The notes below the pieces were generated by a model. That model did not search any database. It was not told the origin of the DNA and saw nothing but the letters and a program-made list of their open reading frames with translations. The position numbers and the translations under genes were made by a program. Shown here piece after piece: positions 61,210 to 64,000 of a DNA stretch of 64,000 bases (the stretch's first letter is position 1; every line of letters starts with the position of its first letter). Origin of the DNA: Paenibacillus arenilitoris (GTDB lineage Bacteria > Bacillota > Bacilli > Paenibacillales > Paenibacillaceae); the NCBI RefSeq assembly GCF_014705655.1, contig NZ_JACXIY010000024.1:62001-126000 (forward strand), in the 5' to 3' direction.

Positions 61210-64000
61210 GCGGCTCCGTGATTCTGTTCGCCGATCCGCGGTTTCCGGGCGGCGAAGCGCTGGAAGCGGCGCTGCCGGCGCTTGCCGGGATCGGCAAGGT
61301 CGTCGGCGCGGCGGAGCTGGCCGAGACGCTTGAGGGAGCCGAGGGCGGCAGCTTCGTCAATTTGCACGCCCCGTATTTTCCGAAGTCCGCCTGGCCGGCC
61401 ATTCTCGATTATTTGAGCCGGGGCGGCGGCCTCGTCAGCGTCGGCGGCGCGCCGTTCAAGCGCCCCGTCCGGCTGGAAGACGGGCAATGGACGGCGGAAG
61501 CGGAGCAGACCGCTTATCACCAGCAGCTGCATGTTCACGAGACGCTGCGGGTGAAGGGCGACCGGGTAGATCGGTACCGGGCATCGGAGAACATTCCGCT
61601 GCTGGTTGGCCAAGAGGCGCTGCTTCCGGTATCGGATACGTGGAATTTGGTGCCGCATGTGACGAAGAGCAGCGACCTGCCGCATCAGATGGGCTCTTCC
61701 GGCCCGATGGACACGCGGGTGTACCCGCTCGTGAAGGGCATTAGCGCGGAGGGCCGCGAAGTGTCGGCTCCCGTCGTCCTGTGGGAGCATATCGGCGGAC
61801 CGTTCGCCGGCGGACGGTGGCTATTCGTAGGCCAGCCGTTCGCCGTGGATTTCTGGACACGCGGCGGCGCGGAGCAGCTTGCGAAGTGGGCGAGCTTCGC
61901 CGGCAAGGGTGTAACGGAGCTGTGGCTGAAGCCAGGCTACGCCACGTACGAGAGCGGGGAGCGTGCGCAGCTGACGCTGCAGACCCAGCGGCTTGGACGC
62001 AGCCGGGCTTCTTCCGCCACCGAGACATGGTCGTTCTCGCTGTCCGTGCGGCGCGAGGGCGATGCTTCGGCCTCGGCGCTATGGACGAAGGAATGGCGGG
62101 AGCAAGTAACGGGCGAGCTGAATCTGATCCGCATTCCGGTTCCGCTCGAGCTGGAAGCCGGCTTGTACCGGATCGAATGCCGTGCGGTCGGTCCTGACGG
62201 CGAGATCCGCGTGCTGAAGCAGGGCTTCTGGGGCATGGATGCGGCGCTGCTGAAGCAGGGTACGCCGATCAGTGCGGGACGCGACTTTTTCATCAAGGAC
62301 GGACGTCCCTTCCCGGTCGTCGGCATGACGTACATGACCTCCGACGTGGCGCGCAAGTTCCTGTTCCTGCCGAACGCGGACGTCTGGGACCGCGACATGG
62401 CGCAGATGAAGAAGGCGGGCATCAATTGGATCCGCACCGGCATCTGGACGGCTTACCGGAACATCATGCAGGTGGACGGCCACGCCTCCGAAGAGGTGCT
62501 GCGGGCGATCGACGCGTTCGTGCTGACCGCGAAGCGCCACGATCTGCAATTGACGTTCACGTTCTTCTCCTTCACGCCGGAGCCGTGGGAAGGGCTTAAC
62601 CCTTACCTCGATCCGCGCAGCGTGGAAGCGCAGAAGCGCTTCATTCGCTCCATCGTCTCTCGCCACCGCCAGACGGCGAATATCGACTGGGATCTGATCA
62701 ACGAGCCGTCGATGTTCGATCCGGCGCAAATTTTCTCGGAAGGCCCGCGGTCTTGCCGCGACCCGTTCGAGCAAGCCGCTTTCTCGGAATGGCTGGCGAA
62801 GCGCCACGGCTCGATCGAGCTGCTTCAGGAGCGTTGGAACATGTCGCCGGCGCAGCTGCCGGACTTCGCGTCCGCGAAGCCGCCGGAGGCGGAGGAAATC
62901 AACTTCAGCGTACAGGATATCCATTCCGGGAAGAAAGGAACGCGCTGGCTCGATTATGTGTTGTTCTCGATGGAGATGCATAATCGATGGGCGAAGCAGC
63001 TGCGGGATACGATCAAGGAGCTGTGCCCGGATCATCTCGTGACCGTCGGCCAGGACGAAGCGCTCGGGGCGCAGCGTCCTTCGCCGTTCTTCTACGAGGA
63101 AGCGGTCGATTACACGACGGTGCATTCCTGGTGGTTCAACGATTATTTGCTGTGGGACGGCATCTTCGCCAAGACGGCGAACAAGCCGAACCTTATTCAA
63201 GAGACGGGCATCATGTACGTCGAGACGCCGGACGGCCGGGCGAAGCGCTCGGAGGAGGAGCTGCGCGCGCTGCTGGAGCGCAAGTACGCGTACGCCTACG
63301 CGACCGGCGGGGCGGGCGCGGTCCAGTGGATCTGGAACACGAACTTCTACATGGATAACGCCAACGAATCGCAGATCGGCGCGCTGCGCGCGGACGGCAC
63401 CGAGAAGCCGGAGGCGGACGTTTCTTACGATTTCGGCCGCTTCATGGGCGAGATCGGCGGCATGCTGGGCGACCGGAAGCTCGAAGATATCGCGGTCGTC
63501 TTCCCGTATTCGAACGATTTCTCGAACCGGAAGCTGGCATTCGACGCGACGACGAAGCTGACGCGGGCGCTCGCTTACGAGCTGAACCTGCCGTTCCGGG
63601 CCGTCTCCGAGTATCACCTCGGCGACCTGGAAGCGCAGCCGGCGAAGCTCATCATTCTGCCGAGCGCGCACAACGTCGACGACGAGGCGCTGCGGCAGCT
63701 GATCGCGACGGCGGAACGCACCGGCGCGGTGCTGCTCGTGACGGGCGCGCTGCGGCTCGACGCGTATTGGCATGAGACGGAGCGTCTCGCGCCGCTCGTC
63801 GGCAAGACCGAGCTGCGCAACGTGCAGCGCGAGGAGCTGCTGCAGCTGGCAGGCGAAGCGCTGCCGGTCTCGTTCGGCCATCGCCGGATCGCCGAAGCGG
63901 TGAAGGAAGTGCGTCTCGGCGCCGTGTCTGCGGACGGCGGCTTCGGGACGTCCGTCGCGGACATTCCGCTCGGCAAGGGGCGCCTCATCTGGTGTCCGCT
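61206..64000 (+). CDS. Clan GH-A (GH5-like) glycosidase with GH42-type trimerisation domain, cut by window end
   Basis: 931 codons visible, no stop before the window ends. The N-terminal ~360 residues contain a Rossmann-like segment (FVNLHAPYFPKSAWPAILDYL) and a beta domain. A TIM barrel follows with FFIKDGRPFPVVGMTYMTSD, INWIRTGIWTAYRN, DLINEPSMFDP (acid/base Glu500) and NLIQETGIMY (nucleophile Glu666), then a second Rossmann domain (KLIILPSAHNVDDEALRQLI) resembling the GH42 trimerisation domain. The layout suggests a large cytoplasmic beta-glycosidase, perhaps beta-mannosidase-like given the neighbours, but the exact family is unsettled. ATG 61206 overlaps the GH125 stop. Confidence 0.75.
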   Translation, partial: MSGSVILFADPRFPGGEALEAALPALAGIGKVVGAAELAETLEGAEGGSFVNLHAPYFPKSAWPAILDYLSRGGGLVSVGGAPFKRPVRLEDGQWTAEAEQTAYHQQLHVHETLRVKGDRVDRYRASENIPLLVGQEALLPVSDTWNLVPHVTKSSDLPHQMGSSGPMDTRVYPLVKGISAEGREVSAPVVLWEHIGGPFAGGRWLFVGQPFAVDFWTRGGAEQLAKWASFAGKGVTELWLKPGYATYESGERAQLTLQTQRLGRSRASSATETWSFSLSVRREGDASASALWTKEWREQVTGELNLIRIPVPLELEAGLYRIECRAVGPDGEIRVLKQGFWGMDAALLKQGTPISAGRDFFIKDGRPFPVVGMTYMTSDVARKFLFLPNADVWDRDMAQMKKAGINWIRTGIWTAYRNIMQVDGHASEEVLRAIDAFVLTAKRHDLQLTFTFFSFTPEPWEGLNPYLDPRSVEAQKRFIRSIVSRHRQTANIDWDLINEPSMFDPAQIFSEGPRSCRDPFEQAAFSEWLAKRHGSIELLQERWNMSPAQLPDFASAKPPEAEEINFSVQDIHSGKKGTRWLDYVLFSMEMHNRWAKQLRDTIKELCPDHLVTVGQDEALGAQRPSPFFYEEAVDYTTVHSWWFNDYLLWDGIFAKTANKPNLIQETGIMYVETPDGRAKRSEEELRALLERKYAYAYATGGAGAVQWIWNTNFYMDNANESQIGALRADGTEKPEADVSYDFGRFMGEIGGMLGDRKLEDIAVVFPYSNDFSNRKLAFDATTKLTRALAYELNLPFRAVSEYHLGDLEAQPAKLIILPSAHNVDDEALRQLIATAERTGAVLLVTGALRLDAYWHETERLAPLVGKTELRNVQREELLQLAGEALPVSFGHRRIAEAVKEVRLGAVSADGGFGTSVADIPLGKGRLIWCP

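Overview
The window looks like a chromosomal stretch of a high-GC, spore-forming member of the Paenibacillaceae (Paenibacillus, Cohnella or a close relative). The reasons are strong Shine-Dalgarno sites with many TTG/GTG starts, spore-coat (CotF-like) proteins, and the density of YesM-type sensor kinases, YesN-type AraC response regulators and LplB/LplC-type sugar ABC permeases. There are no rRNA, tRNA or CRISPR features. The right 85 % is essentially a run of five carbohydrate-uptake loci separated by small accessory blocks.

Layout. 1-7600: the 3' part of an IS4-family transposase, a PAP2 phosphatase, a uridine kinase gene broken by an in-frame amber codon, a truncated secreted-protein remnant, a divergent hydrolase/MarR pair, and an ABC-2 exporter operon with its TetR regulator and two palindromic operators. 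7680-17230 (locus 1): a membrane-bound AraC regulator, two permeases, a solute-binding lipoprotein, a GH29 fucosidase and a GH35 beta-galactosidase. 17290-26040 (locus 2): kinase, regulator, two permeases, binding lipoprotein, an (alpha/alpha)6 glycosidase and a GH43 gene reduced to its two ends. 26150-28360: RelE/Phd toxin-antitoxin pair, HxlR regulator with a divergent dihydrofolate-reductase-like gene, and a dispersed repeat. 28515-37340 (locus 3): regulator, kinase and an extra sugar-binding lipoprotein next to mglBAC, a galactose/methylgalactoside importer; by analogy with XylFII-LytS the extra lipoprotein is probably the sensor's ligand-binding partner. 37360-44080 (locus 4): kinase, regulator, binding lipoprotein and two permeases. 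44100-49760: repeat copy, two spore-coat genes, an APH-like kinase, an unknown protein, an AT-rich two-gene island (DUF4062-domain protein plus a small basic protein) and an MFS exporter. 49785-64000 (locus 5): kinase, regulator, binding lipoprotein, two permeases, GH38 and GH125 alpha-mannosidases and a clan-A (GH5-like) glycosidase cut by the window end, suggesting use of alpha-mannan or N-glycan oligosaccharides.

How it works together. In each locus a membrane sensor responds to an oligosaccharide and its AraC-type output domain switches on the adjacent binding protein and permeases. The imported glycans are then cut by the linked glycosidases, most of which lack a signal peptide and so act in the cytoplasm. 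Cre-like boxes precede three loci (CcpA control), and every one of the five transporter binding-protein genes is followed at once by an RNA hairpin, consistent with differential expression of binding protein over permeases. No ATPase is encoded with four of the five importers, so they probably share an MsmX-type ATPase encoded elsewhere.

The most unusual items are the AT-rich DUF4062 island (candidate defence module), a roughly 220-bp dispersed structured repeat (three full copies and one partial), the amber-interrupted uridine kinase gene, the internally deleted GH43 gene, and the three-part sensor next to mglBAC.
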